A DNA stretch of 45,749 nucleotides, from contig NZ_PPTT01000031.1 in the NCBI RefSeq assembly GCF_003339815.1, positions 1 through 45,749 on the forward strand. Reading direction: 5' to 3'. This DNA is from Eggerthella sinensis (GTDB lineage: Bacteria > Actinomycetota > Coriobacteriia > Coriobacteriales > Eggerthellaceae). A program made the position numbers and the translations under genes. The notes below the pieces were generated by a model. It saw only the letters and a program-made list of their open reading frames with translations, made no database searches and had not been told where the DNA came from. Of this stretch, positions 25,178 through 33,185 are shown piece after piece. The first letter of the stretch is position 1. Each line of letters starts with the position of its first letter.

Positions 25178-26347
25178 TTAGTAGCGGTACAGGGCGGCTA
25201 TGCCGGTGTCGCCGGGCACCTGGGAGGCGTCGAGCTCGATGACCTCGGCGTCCTGGGCGAGCGCGGCGCGGGCGAACTGGTCGGCCAGCTCGGGGCCCTG
25301 GAAGCGGCCGTGCGGCTCGCGCTCGAACAGGGAGACCTCGCCCGTCTCGTCGTTGAAGCCGCCCGGGATGTAGGCGCCTTCGGCCAGGAACAGGGCGCGC
25401 ACCTTGCGCTCCACGAGCGCGAGCCCGATGGCCTCGAGGTCCGATGCCGCCCCGCCGCGCCCGACGGCGTCCTCGTAGGCGCCCAGCAGCTCGACGGCGT
25501 GCGCCTCGCGGGCGTTCTCGATGACGTCTTTCGCGCGGGCCAGCAGCTCGGGCGCCTCGATGCCGCCCACGTCCTTCTCGATGCCCTCGTCGAGCAGGTG
25601 CTCGATGGTGGAGATACGGCGGAACATGGTCTGGTGCTCGGGCAGGCTCACCAGGATGACGGGCAGGTCGGTGCCCTGCACGAGGTGCTCGGCCACGGCC
25701 TTGTTCACGTAGCGGAAGAACTTCTCGGCCTCTTCCTTCTTCACGTCGTTGCGCGACTTGTACCCGTGGTAGGGCGGCAGGTGGTTCTCGAGCGACTCGT
25801 AGTCGAGCGCGCCCTCGTGGCCGTCGTAGACGAGCGGGAACTCCTCGCTGAACTCGTCGAGCACGCCCTGGGGCAGCTCGACGCGCTCAAGCGAACCGAA
25901 GTCGCCGTGGATGAACGCGAACCGGTCGGCCGACAGGCCCAGCAGGAAGTAGCGCGAACCCCAGCGGAAGTGCTTGAGCAGCGGCTTCACGTAGAAGCGC
26001 TCGCCCACGAGCGCGAGCGGCTCCACCGGGTAGCCCAGCTGGTATATATAGGTGCGATCGTTCGACACGAGGATGGCGAGCGCCCCCTCGGCCGCGGGTC
26101 CGAACAGCTCGTCGAGATGCGTGGCCACGTAGTCGAGCCGCGCGTCCACCCCCGTGTGCTCGCGATGCTCGCGTTGCTGGGCCAGCTTCTCCTTGGCCTC
26201 GTCGAGCAGGTTCTTGAACTGGATGCGGTCCTGATCGGTGTCCTGCGTGCGCCCGTGCGTGGGCAGGTACAGCGATACGAGGGGCGGCTCGACCTGCTCG
26301 AACAGGGCAGAATCGAAGTCCGCCAACAGCGTGATGTCGTCGTTCAT
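25178..26347 (-). CDS. baeRF-type (archaeo-eukaryotic release factor-like) protein
   Basis: The 389-aa protein resembles the bacterial relatives of eRF1/aRF1 (baeRF). Visible features are VSLYLPTHGRTQDTDQDRIQFKNLLDEA at the N terminus, a middle region with LPVILVSLPEHQTMFRRIS, and the terminal GDTGIAALYRY typical of the family. Roles in ribosome rescue have been proposed for baeRF proteins but are not settled. The start follows GGAGGT at 5-nt spacing. No GGQ motif is evident. Neighbours give no strong functional link. Confidence 0.75.
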   Translation of the reverse strand: MNDDITLLADFDSALFEQVEPPLVSLYLPTHGRTQDTDQDRIQFKNLLDEAKEKLAQQREHREHTGVDARLDYVATHLDELFGPAAEGALAILVSNDRTYIYQLGYPVEPLALVGERFYVKPLLKHFRWGSRYFLLGLSADRFAFIHGDFGSLERVELPQGVLDEFSEEFPLVYDGHEGALDYESLENHLPPYHGYKSRNDVKKEEAEKFFRYVNKAVAEHLVQGTDLPVILVSLPEHQTMFRRISTIEHLLDEGIEKDVGGIEAPELLARAKDVIENAREAHAVELLGAYEDAVGRGGAASDLEAIGLALVERKVRALFLAEGAYIPGGFNDETGEVSLFEREPHGRFQGPELADQFARAALAQDAEVIELDASQVPGDTGIAALYRY

Positions 26348-26511
26348 GGCAAACCTCCATGTCAGTGATCGTGCGGAACGCCGCCGAAATCGGTCGGCCG
26401 ATTCAGCATAGCAGCGCCCTCGGGCGCGTCCGAAACTGCCGCGGTTTTGTCAGCGTTCGTTAGGCGTCCTGTTAAGCGCGGCCCGTCGCGCGCCGTCGCG
26501 CGCGCTTGCGC

Positions 26512-26517
26512 TATACT
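26512..26517 (+). promoter_or_regulatory. Probable -10 element for the small gene and dnaG
   Basis: TATACT lies 30 nt before the ATG at 26547. The upstream bases carry a 10-bp direct repeat CCGTCGCGCG and no good -35 box. Confidence 0.4.
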
Positions 26518-26546
26518 GGGAGCCGTCAAACACGGAAAGGGAGCAC

Positions 26547-26738
26547 ATGAAGAACAAGGAGCGGATCTACGCGATCGTCGCGGTGCTGAGCTTCGTCGCG
26601 ATGACGGCGAGCCTCGTGCTGGCATCCATGAACGCCGGTGAAGCGGGCCTCGGCTTGCGCGAGCTCGGTCCGGCGTTTGCGTGCGGGTTCGTGTTCCTGG
26701 TCAGCGTCGTGCTGGCGAAGCAGAACAGGCGGAGGTAG
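26547..26738 (+). CDS. Small two-segment membrane protein, function unknown
   Basis: The 63-aa product has a basic start (MKNKER), two hydrophobic segments (about residues 7-28 and 40-58) and a basic end (KQNRRR), so both ends probably face the cytoplasm. A start signal (AAAGGGAG) precedes the ATG. I do not recognise a family. The stop region supplies the GGAGG that serves dnaG, which begins 9 nt later, so the two are probably co-translated. Confidence 0.75.
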   Translation: MKNKERIYAIVAVLSFVAMTASLVLASMNAGEAGLGLRELGPAFACGFVFLVSVVLAKQNRRR

Positions 26739-26747
26739 GGCGCACCC

Positions 26748-28607
26748 ATGGCAGGCGGCATCAGCGAAGAGGACATCCAGAAGGTACGCGAGGCGAGCGA
26801 TCTCGTCGCGGTCATCGGCGAACGCACGCCGGTGAAGCAGCGCGGGCGCGATTTCTGGTGCTGCTGCCCGCTGCACAACGAGAAGACCCCGTCGTTCAAG
26901 ATCGATCCCGCGCTGCAGCTGTGGCATTGCTTCGGCTGCGGCGAGGGCGGCGACGTGTTCGGCTTCATCATGAAGACCGAGGACCTGTCGTTCCCCGAGG
27001 CCGTGCGCCGGCTGGCCGAGCGCGCGCACATCGAGATCGCCGAGAGCGGCGGGCGCAAGAGCATCGGCAGCAGCCGCAAGGCGCGCCTCAAGGCCATCTG
27101 CGACGAGACGGCCGCGTTCTACCACGCCCAGCTCATGCGCAACCCGAGCTCCGACGCGGCGGCGGCGCGCAGCTACCTGGGCGCCCGCGGCCTGGGCGGC
27201 GACGTGCCCAAAACCTGGCAGCTCGGCTTCGCGCCGGGGCGCGGCCAGCTCGTGCGCCACCTGTCGGCCAAGGGCTTCAAGCCCGACGAGATGGTGCAGG
27301 CCAACGTGGCGCTGTCGGGCGACGGCGGCAAGCTGCGCGACCGCTTCTACAACCGCGTCATGTTCCCCATCAACGACCCGCAGGGCGAGTGCATCGCCTT
27401 CGGCGGGCGCGTGGTGGGCAAAGGCGAGCCGAAGTACCTGAACTCCCAGGAAACGCCCCTGTTCCACAAGTCGCAGGTGCTCTACGGCATGGACAAGGCA
27501 AAGGCCGCCATGGCCTCCTCGGGCGTGGCCGTGGTGGTGGAGGGCTACACCGACGTGATCGCGCTGCACGAGGCGGGCGTGAAGAACGCCGTGGCCACGC
27601 TGGGCACCGCGCTCACCATGCGCCACATCCGCCTGCTGTCGCGCCACGCGCAGCATCGGATCGTCTACCTGTTCGACGGCGACGAGGCCGGGCAGCGCGC
27701 CGCCGACCGCGCGCTCGCGTTCATCGACGACTCCATGACCCCCGAGGCCGGCAAGAGCCGCATCGAGCTGGCCGCGGTCACGCTGCCGGACAACCTCGAT
27801 CCGGCCGACTTCGTGGCCCATCGCGGGGCCGAGGAGCTGCAGAAGCTCATCGCGCATGCGCAGCCGCTGCTGAAGTACGGCATCGAGCGCCGTCTCGCGC
27901 GCCACGACCTCGGCCGCGCCGAGGGCCGCGCCGCCGCCCTCGCCGACGCGCTCGAGGTGCTCGCGCCCATCAAGGACTCCATGCTCGCGCGCGACTACGC
28001 CGTGCAGATAGCCACGAGCGTGCGCGCCCGCGAGCAGGACGTCATCGACCAGCTCGAGCACCTCAAGGCCCCGCGCGCCGAAGGCGAGCCCGACGAGCAG
28101 GCCGAAAGCGCCTCCGCCGCTCCCGCGTACGCGCCGCGCAGCCTGCCGCGCGCCGAGGTCAACCGCCGCCGCTTCGAGCGCCAGCTGCTCACGCTGGCCG
28201 CGCGCCGCCCCGACCTCGCGCTTCTGCACGCCGACGCGCTCGCGCAAACGCAGTGGCACGAGCAGGCGCACGCCGTGATCGCGCAGAGCATGCTCGACAC
28301 CCTGGCCGACGACCCCGCCTCCTCGTCGGCGCGCCTCGTCACGGAGGCGTCGCGCGCGCTGCCGTCCGCCGCGAGCGTGCTCACGTCGGGCACCGTGTCG
28401 GAGACGTCGACGCCCGAGCGCCTGGCCGCATTCCTCGTGGAGGAGCTGGCCATCGGCGACGTCGAGGACGCCATCGGCTCGCTGCGCGCGCAGATCGCCG
28501 ACCCCTCGCGCCTCGACCCCGACGAGCTCGAGATGCTCTACGAGACCGTGGCCGCCATGCAGCGCGACCTCAAGCTGCGCCGCGCCGCGCACAAGCCGCT
28601 TTCCTAG
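26748..28607 (+). CDS. dnaG: DNA primase
   Basis: DnaG makes RNA primers at the replication fork. The 619-aa protein has the CHC2 zinc finger (C40, H43, C61, C64), the RNA polymerase core domain, and TOPRIM motifs: VVVVEGYTDVIALHEAG near residue 262 and LFDGDEAGQRAADRAL near 307. The C-terminal part, which would bind DnaB, is alanine-rich and less conserved. The domain order and length are normal. The gene is followed by nfeD and an SPFH gene rather than the often-seen rpoD. Confidence 0.97.
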   Translation: MAGGISEEDIQKVREASDLVAVIGERTPVKQRGRDFWCCCPLHNEKTPSFKIDPALQLWHCFGCGEGGDVFGFIMKTEDLSFPEAVRRLAERAHIEIAESGGRKSIGSSRKARLKAICDETAAFYHAQLMRNPSSDAAAARSYLGARGLGGDVPKTWQLGFAPGRGQLVRHLSAKGFKPDEMVQANVALSGDGGKLRDRFYNRVMFPINDPQGECIAFGGRVVGKGEPKYLNSQETPLFHKSQVLYGMDKAKAAMASSGVAVVVEGYTDVIALHEAGVKNAVATLGTALTMRHIRLLSRHAQHRIVYLFDGDEAGQRAADRALAFIDDSMTPEAGKSRIELAAVTLPDNLDPADFVAHRGAEELQKLIAHAQPLLKYGIERRLARHDLGRAEGRAAALADALEVLAPIKDSMLARDYAVQIATSVRAREQDVIDQLEHLKAPRAEGEPDEQAESASAAPAYAPRSLPRAEVNRRRFERQLLTLAARRPDLALLHADALAQTQWHEQAHAVIAQSMLDTLADDPASSSARLVTEASRALPSAASVLTSGTVSETSTPERLAAFLVEELAIGDVEDAIGSLRAQIADPSRLDPDELEMLYETVAAMQRDLKLRRAAHKPLS

Positions 28608-28649
28608 CCGGGTTGCCCGCGCCCCGCGTCCGGGCGGCGTGCGGGATGG

Positions 28650-28655
28650 TATACT
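28650..28655 (+). promoter_or_regulatory. Probable -10 element for nfeD
   Basis: TATACT lies 25 nt before the GTG start at 28680, in a region that breaks the GC-rich background. There is no clear -35 box. Confidence 0.4.
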
Positions 28656-28679
28656 CGACGAAGGAGAAAGGAGGAGCCC

Positions 28680-29108
28680 GTGAGCCCCTTCATCTGGTTA
28701 GCCGTCGCCGCCATCATGGCGGTGGCCGAGGTGGCGTCGTTCGGCCTCATCACCATGTGGTTCGTCATCGGCGCGCTCGTGGCGTTCGCCGCGAACCTGC
28801 TCGGCGTCGACCTGCTCGCCCAAATCGTCGTGTTCCTCGTCGTGTCCGTGGTGTGCCTCGTGGCCCTGCGCCCCGTGTTCGTGAAGTACCGCGACCGCGG
28901 CAAGCTGGAAGAGCCCACGCACGTCGGGCAGACCGCCATCGTGGTGGAGGACGTGAACAACGAGGGCCTGACCGGTCGCGTCGAAACCGACAACCGTATG
29001 ACCTGGGCCGCCCGTTCCGCGGACGGTTCGTTCATTCCCGCAGGCGACGTCGTGCGCATCGTGGGGCAGGAAAGCGTGAAACTCATCGTCGAAAGGAAGG
29101 TGTCCTGA
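28680..29108 (+). CDS. NfeD family membrane protein
   Basis: The 142-aa protein is a short NfeD. Two or three hydrophobic segments occupy about residues 3-68, and a C-terminal OB-fold shows GQTAIVVEDVNNEGLTGRVETDNRMTWAARSADG, VRIVGQESVKLIVERKV. NfeD proteins are known genetic and functional partners of SPFH proteins. The start is a GTG with GGAGGAG. The SPFH gene begins 1 nt after its stop. Confidence 0.92.
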   Translation: MSPFIWLAVAAIMAVAEVASFGLITMWFVIGALVAFAANLLGVDLLAQIVVFLVVSVVCLVALRPVFVKYRDRGKLEEPTHVGQTAIVVEDVNNEGLTGRVETDNRMTWAARSADGSFIPAGDVVRIVGQESVKLIVERKVS

Positions 29109-29109
29109 C

Positions 29110-30069
29110 ATGTTCACCCTCGATCCGCTGTTGATCGGCATCATCGTGGTGGTCGTGCTCGTGGTGCTGTTCTCCATCACGTGCATCAAGATCGTCCCGC
29201 AGGCCGAAGCCGCCATCGTCGAGCGTTTGGGCTCGTATCTGGCCACGTGGAACAACGGCCTGCACATCAAGGTGCCGTTCATCGACCACGTGCGCCCCTT
29301 CATCTCGCTCAAGGAGCAGGTGTTCGACTTCCCGCCGCAGCCCGTCATCACGAAGGACAACGTCACCATGTCCATCGACACGGTGGTGTTCTTCAAGATC
29401 ATGGACCCGAAGCTGTACTGCTACGGCGTGGAGAACCCCATCATCGCCATCGAGAACCTGTCGGCCACCACGCTGCGCAACATCATCGGCGACTTGGACC
29501 TCGACACCACGCTCACCTCGCGCGACACCATCAACGCGAAGATGCGCTCCATCCTCGACGAGGCCACCGACGCGTGGGGCATCAAGGTGAACCGCGTCGA
29601 GGTGAAGAACATCACGCCGCCCGCCGCCATCCAGCAGGCCATGGAGAAGCAGATGAAGGCCGAGCGCGAAAAGCGCGAGGCGGTGCTTTTGGCCGAAGGC
29701 GAGAAGCAGGCCGCCATCACCATCGCCGAGGGCAACAAGCAGGCGCAGATCCTCGCCGCCGAAGGCGAGAAGCAGAAGGTCATCCTCGCGGCCGAGGCCG
29801 ACCGCGAGAAGCAGATCCGCGAGGCCGAGGGCCAGGCCCAGGCCATCAAGGACGTGCAGCAGGCCACGGCCGACGGCATCCGCATGGTGCGCGAGGCCGG
29901 CGCCGACAACGCCGTGCTCACCCTGCAGGCGTTCGAGGCGCTCAAGAAGGTGGCCGACGGCAAGGCGACGAAGCTCATCATCCCCTCGGATATCCAGGGT
30001 TTGGCCGGCTTGGCCGCCAGCCTCAAGGAGATCGTGGTGGACGAGAAGAAGGACGGCGGCATCGCGTAG
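29110..30069 (+). CDS. SPFH/stomatin-like membrane protein
   Basis: The 319-aa protein has one N-terminal membrane segment (about residues 7-28), an SPFH/PHB domain (FSITCIKIVPQAEAAIVERLG through VKNITPPAAIQQAMEKQMKAEREKREA), and an alanine/glutamate-rich coiled coil with AEGEKQA, AEGNKQA and AEGEKQK repeats (about 196-250). It belongs to the QmcA/paraslipin group, which forms oligomeric membrane scaffolds. It is paired with nfeD (28680-29108), its usual partner. The client of the scaffold is unknown. Confidence 0.94.
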   Translation: MFTLDPLLIGIIVVVVLVVLFSITCIKIVPQAEAAIVERLGSYLATWNNGLHIKVPFIDHVRPFISLKEQVFDFPPQPVITKDNVTMSIDTVVFFKIMDPKLYCYGVENPIIAIENLSATTLRNIIGDLDLDTTLTSRDTINAKMRSILDEATDAWGIKVNRVEVKNITPPAAIQQAMEKQMKAEREKREAVLLAEGEKQAAITIAEGNKQAQILAAEGEKQKVILAAEADREKQIREAEGQAQAIKDVQQATADGIRMVREAGADNAVLTLQAFEALKKVADGKATKLIIPSDIQGLAGLAASLKEIVVDEKKDGGIA

Positions 30070-30128
30070 AAGCGCAGACGTCTCTTCCCCTTCCCACCTC
30101 GCGTTTTGTGGAGCTTTCGGCGATGATA

Positions 30129-30157
30129 TGGACAAGCCGCGCTCAAAACCGGACAAT
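30129..30157 (+). promoter_or_regulatory. Candidate promoter for def-fmt-rsmB
   Basis: TGGACA (30129-30134) and GACAAT (30152-30157) are 17 nt apart (5 of 6 and 4 of 6 matches). The region is clearly more AT-rich than the flanking genes. Confidence 0.5.
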
Positions 30158-30177
30158 ACGAATCCAGCGATTGTAAC

Positions 30178-30203
30178 CGCGCCGCCCTCATTCGGGCGGC
30201 GCG
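30178..30203 (+). other. Hairpin in the def leader
   Basis: CGCGCCGCCC (30178-30187) and GGGCGGCGCG (30194-30203) are perfect 10-bp arms with a 6-nt loop. No U-run follows. It is either a terminator for the SPFH gene with an imperfect tail or a leader structure 14 nt ahead of the def ribosome binding site. Confidence 0.55.
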
Positions 30204-30233
30204 TCCCATAGAAACCCGAAGGACGTGTTGACC

Positions 30234-30776
30234 GTGATTTCCATCGTGCAATCTCCCAACCCCATTCTGAACCAGGTGTGCGACCCGTGCGACCTGGACG
30301 ACAAGAGTCTGAAGAAGCTGGCCAAGCAGATGGCCCGCGCCATGTACAAGAACGACGGCTGCGGCATCGCCGCGCCGCAGCTCGGCGTGACGAAGCGCCT
30401 CGTGGTGATCGACTGCGATCAGGACGACGGCGAGCAGAACCCCATCGCGCTCGTGAACCCCGTGCTCGTGGACACGCAGGGCGATCCCATCGTGGTGGGC
30501 GAGGGCTGCCTGTCGTGCCCCGGCATCTCGGTTCCCATCGCCCGCCCGCCGTTCGCGCGGGTGCGCTACTTCGACCTCGACGGCGAGGAGTGGGAGATCG
30601 AGGGCGACGAGCTGCTCGGCCGCTGCCTGCAGCACGAGCTCGACCACCTCGACGGCGTCACCATGTTCGAGCGCTGCGATCCGCTCGTGCGCATCCAGGC
30701 GCTGCGCGATTACGAGATAGCGCTCGCCGCCGGTGCGAAGCCGGGCGAGACCTCGCTCGAAGCGCGGGTGCGTTAA
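30234..30776 (+). CDS. def: Peptide deformylase
   Basis: Def removes the N-formyl group from nascent proteins. All three motifs are present: GCGIAAPQ (residues 42-49, usual GxGxAAPQ), EGCLS (90-94, C92 a metal ligand) and HELDH (H134, H138 metal ligands, E135 catalytic). I chose the GTG at 30234 because GAAGGA (30218-30223) gives usable spacing; GTG at 30225 and TTG at 30228 are too close to it. fmt follows after 1 nt. Confidence 0.94.
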   Translation: MISIVQSPNPILNQVCDPCDLDDKSLKKLAKQMARAMYKNDGCGIAAPQLGVTKRLVVIDCDQDDGEQNPIALVNPVLVDTQGDPIVVGEGCLSCPGISVPIARPPFARVRYFDLDGEEWEIEGDELLGRCLQHELDHLDGVTMFERCDPLVRIQALRDYEIALAAGAKPGETSLEARVR

Positions 30777-30777
30777 C

Positions 30778-31734
30778 ATGCGGGTCGTGTTCATGGGCAC
30801 GCCGGAATTCGCGGCGACCATCCTCGACGACCTGGTGCAACATCATGACGTGGTAGCCGTCTACACCCGTCCCGACGCGGTGCGCGGCCGCGGCAAGCGC
30901 CTTGAGCCGTCGCCGGTGAAGGTGGTGGCCGAGCGCCATGGGCTCGCCGTGCTCACGCCGCGCACCCTGCGCGACGAGGAGGCGCAGCGCGAGCTGGCCG
31001 CCTTCCGGCCCGACGTCATCTGCGTGGCGGCCTACGGCGCCATCCTGCCGAAGGCCGTGCTCGACATCCCGACGCACGGCTGCCTCAACGTGCACGCGTC
31101 GCTGCTGCCCCGGTGGCGCGGCGCCGCTCCCATCGAGCGCGCCATCCTGGCGGGCGACGAGGAGGCGGGCGTGTGCATCATGCGCATGGAGGAAGGCCTC
31201 GACACGGGGGCCTACTGCGTGTGCCGCACGGCCGTCGTGGGACGCAAGAACGCCGCCGCCCTCACCGACGAGCTGGCGAATCTGGGCTCGCATGCCCTGC
31301 TCACCGCGCTCGTGCACGTGGAGGAGGGCGCGGCCGACTGGACCGAGCAGGACGAGGACGAGGTGACCTACGCTTCCAAGATCGAGAAGCGCGAGCTCGA
31401 CCTGGCGCCGGACGATGCGGCCGTGACGGTGGAGCGCAAGGTGCAGGCCTCGAGCGCGGCGCACCCGTCGCGCGCGGTGGTGGCCGGCCGCGGCGTGACC
31501 GTGCTCGACGTTTCGGCGCCCGAAGGGGCGCAGGCGCGCGAGCTGGCGGCGGGGCTCGAACCCGGCGCTGTGCGCTTCGCGGGAAAGCGCCTGTTCCTCG
31601 GCGCGGCCGACGGAGCGGTGGAAGTACATGAAGTGAAGCCTGACGGCAAGCAGGCCATGGACGCGCGTTCGTTCGCCGCGGGCATCCAGGGAATCAAAGA
31701 CGGCGGCCTGACGTGGGAGGAACTGCATGCCTGA
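30778..31734 (+). CDS. fmt: Methionyl-tRNA formyltransferase
   Basis: Fmt formylates initiator Met-tRNA using 10-formyl-tetrahydrofolate. The 318-aa protein has the catalytic triad N104, H106 (CLNVHASLLPRWRGAAPI) and D142 (EEGLDTG), matching the known residues of the family. The C-terminal OB-fold follows from about residue 205. The ATG is 1 nt after the def stop. The last 8 nt overlap rsmB, so def, fmt and rsmB form a tight operon, as in many bacteria. Confidence 0.97.
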   Translation: MRVVFMGTPEFAATILDDLVQHHDVVAVYTRPDAVRGRGKRLEPSPVKVVAERHGLAVLTPRTLRDEEAQRELAAFRPDVICVAAYGAILPKAVLDIPTHGCLNVHASLLPRWRGAAPIERAILAGDEEAGVCIMRMEEGLDTGAYCVCRTAVVGRKNAAALTDELANLGSHALLTALVHVEEGAADWTEQDEDEVTYASKIEKRELDLAPDDAAVTVERKVQASSAAHPSRAVVAGRGVTVLDVSAPEGAQARELAAGLEPGAVRFAGKRLFLGAADGAVEVHEVKPDGKQAMDARSFAAGIQGIKDGGLTWEELHA

Positions 31735-33157
31735 GAAACTTGAACGACCCGAGAACCACCAGCCGAAAGGCTATGCCGGCCCCGCCGGCGCGCCGAAGAA
31801 GCAGCGTTCCAAGGCGAGCCCCGCCCGCCTGGCCGCGCTCGACGTGGTGCGCGCCGTGCGCGAGCGCGACGCGTTCGCGCAGGACGTCATCGGCACGCGC
31901 ATCGACCGCTCCGACCTCTCGTCGGAAGATCGCGCCTTCGCCACGAAGCTGGCTCTGGGCGTGGTGAGCTCGACGGGCGCCCTCGACGACGTCATCGACC
32001 GGGCGCTCAACGATCCGGCCGACGTGAAGCCCGACGTGCGCGACGCGCTGCGTCTCAGCACCTACGAGATCATCTTCCTGGGCAAGTCGCCGCATGCGGC
32101 CGTCGACCAGGGCGTCGAGCTCGTGCGCTCGTTCGCGAATAGCGCGAGCGGCCTGGCCAACGCGGTGCTGCGCAAGGTCGTGCTGCTGCGCCAGTCGTTC
32201 CCGTTCGGCGATCCCGCGCGCGACCTCGAGGCGCTCGCCCGCCTGCACGCGTTTCCCGTGTGGCTCGTGCGCAAGCTCGTCGCCGATCTGGGGCCGCAGG
32301 CGGCCATCGAGTTCATGCGCGCCTCGAACGACCAGGCGCCCCTGTTCATCGCCGTCAACGCCGCGAAGACGAACGACGAGGCGCTCGTGGCCGCGTTCGC
32401 GAAGCTCGACGAGGACCTCGAGCCCGTGGCCATCGATGACGGGATCGTGCCCGGCTGCTACCGCGTGCTCGACACGCGCGCGCTGCTGCTGCCCGAGGTG
32501 AAGCGCCTGTTCTCGCAGGGCAAGATCCTCGTGTCCGACGCCGCCTCGCAGCTGGTGGCAGCTTCGGTGCTGCCCGAGCAGAAGCCCGGCTCGCTGCTGG
32601 AAGTGGGCGCGGGCCGCGCCACGAAAACCATCCTGCTGCAGAGCGACGCGACGCGCGCGTACGGCTCGCAGCTCGTGCTCGCCACGCTCGACAACCACGC
32701 GTTCAAGACGAAGCTGCTGCTCGAGCGCGCCGAACGCTACGGCGCGGAGGTGGCCGAGGCGCTCACGGGCGACGCGCTCGAGCTGGACGCCGTGGTGGGC
32801 GAGCGCCGCTTCGACGAGATATTCATCGACGCGCCGTGCTCGGGGCTGGGCACGCTGCGCCGCCATCCCGAGATCCGCTGGCGCATCGCGCCCGCCGACA
32901 TCGTGGAGTTCGCGCGCGTGCAGCTGGGCATGCTGCAGGCGGCCGCCCCGCACGTGGAGGTGGGCGGTACGCTCGCGTACGCCACGTGCACGGTGACGCG
33001 CGAGGAGAACAACGGCGTGGTGAAGGCGTTCCTCGAGAGCGAGGCCGGCAGCGGCTTCGAGCTCGCGCCCATCAACGGCCGCGCCTGCGTGGCCACGCGC
33101 CTGTCCGTCGGATCGTCGGACGCGCACTTCGCGGTGCGGTTCGTCCGCACGGCGTAG
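31727..33157 (+). CDS. rsmB: 16S rRNA m5C967 methyltransferase (RsmB/Fmu type)
   Basis: RsmB methylates C967 of 16S rRNA with S-adenosylmethionine. The 476-aa protein has an N-terminal NusB-like domain (about residues 33-165) and a C-terminal Rossmann methyltransferase. Both cysteines are present: DAPCSGLG (C371) and YATCTVTREEN (C421, the expected nucleophile). The SAM-binding motif I reads LLEVGAGRATKT instead of the usual CAAPGGKT. It overlaps fmt by 8 nt and is in the expected operon. Methyltransferase class is sure; the exact target site is by homology. Confidence 0.93.
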   Translation: MPEKLERPENHQPKGYAGPAGAPKKQRSKASPARLAALDVVRAVRERDAFAQDVIGTRIDRSDLSSEDRAFATKLALGVVSSTGALDDVIDRALNDPADVKPDVRDALRLSTYEIIFLGKSPHAAVDQGVELVRSFANSASGLANAVLRKVVLLRQSFPFGDPARDLEALARLHAFPVWLVRKLVADLGPQAAIEFMRASNDQAPLFIAVNAAKTNDEALVAAFAKLDEDLEPVAIDDGIVPGCYRVLDTRALLLPEVKRLFSQGKILVSDAASQLVAASVLPEQKPGSLLEVGAGRATKTILLQSDATRAYGSQLVLATLDNHAFKTKLLLERAERYGAEVAEALTGDALELDAVVGERRFDEIFIDAPCSGLGTLRRHPEIRWRIAPADIVEFARVQLGMLQAAAPHVEVGGTLAYATCTVTREENNGVVKAFLESEAGSGFELAPINGRACVATRLSVGSSDAHFAVRFVRTA

Positions 33158-33185
33158 CGCCGGGCGCTCGGGCGCCGTGCCGGGC

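Noticed and set aside
26526-28592. 688-codon minus-strand frame opposite dnaG
   Set aside because: Antisense shadow caused by high third-position GC; no start signal and no recognisable domain.
30225-30233. GTG at 30225 or TTG at 30228 as def start
   Set aside because: Both lie too close to the GAAGGA ribosome binding site at 30218-30223; GTG at 30234 has usable spacing and gives a normal deformylase N terminus.
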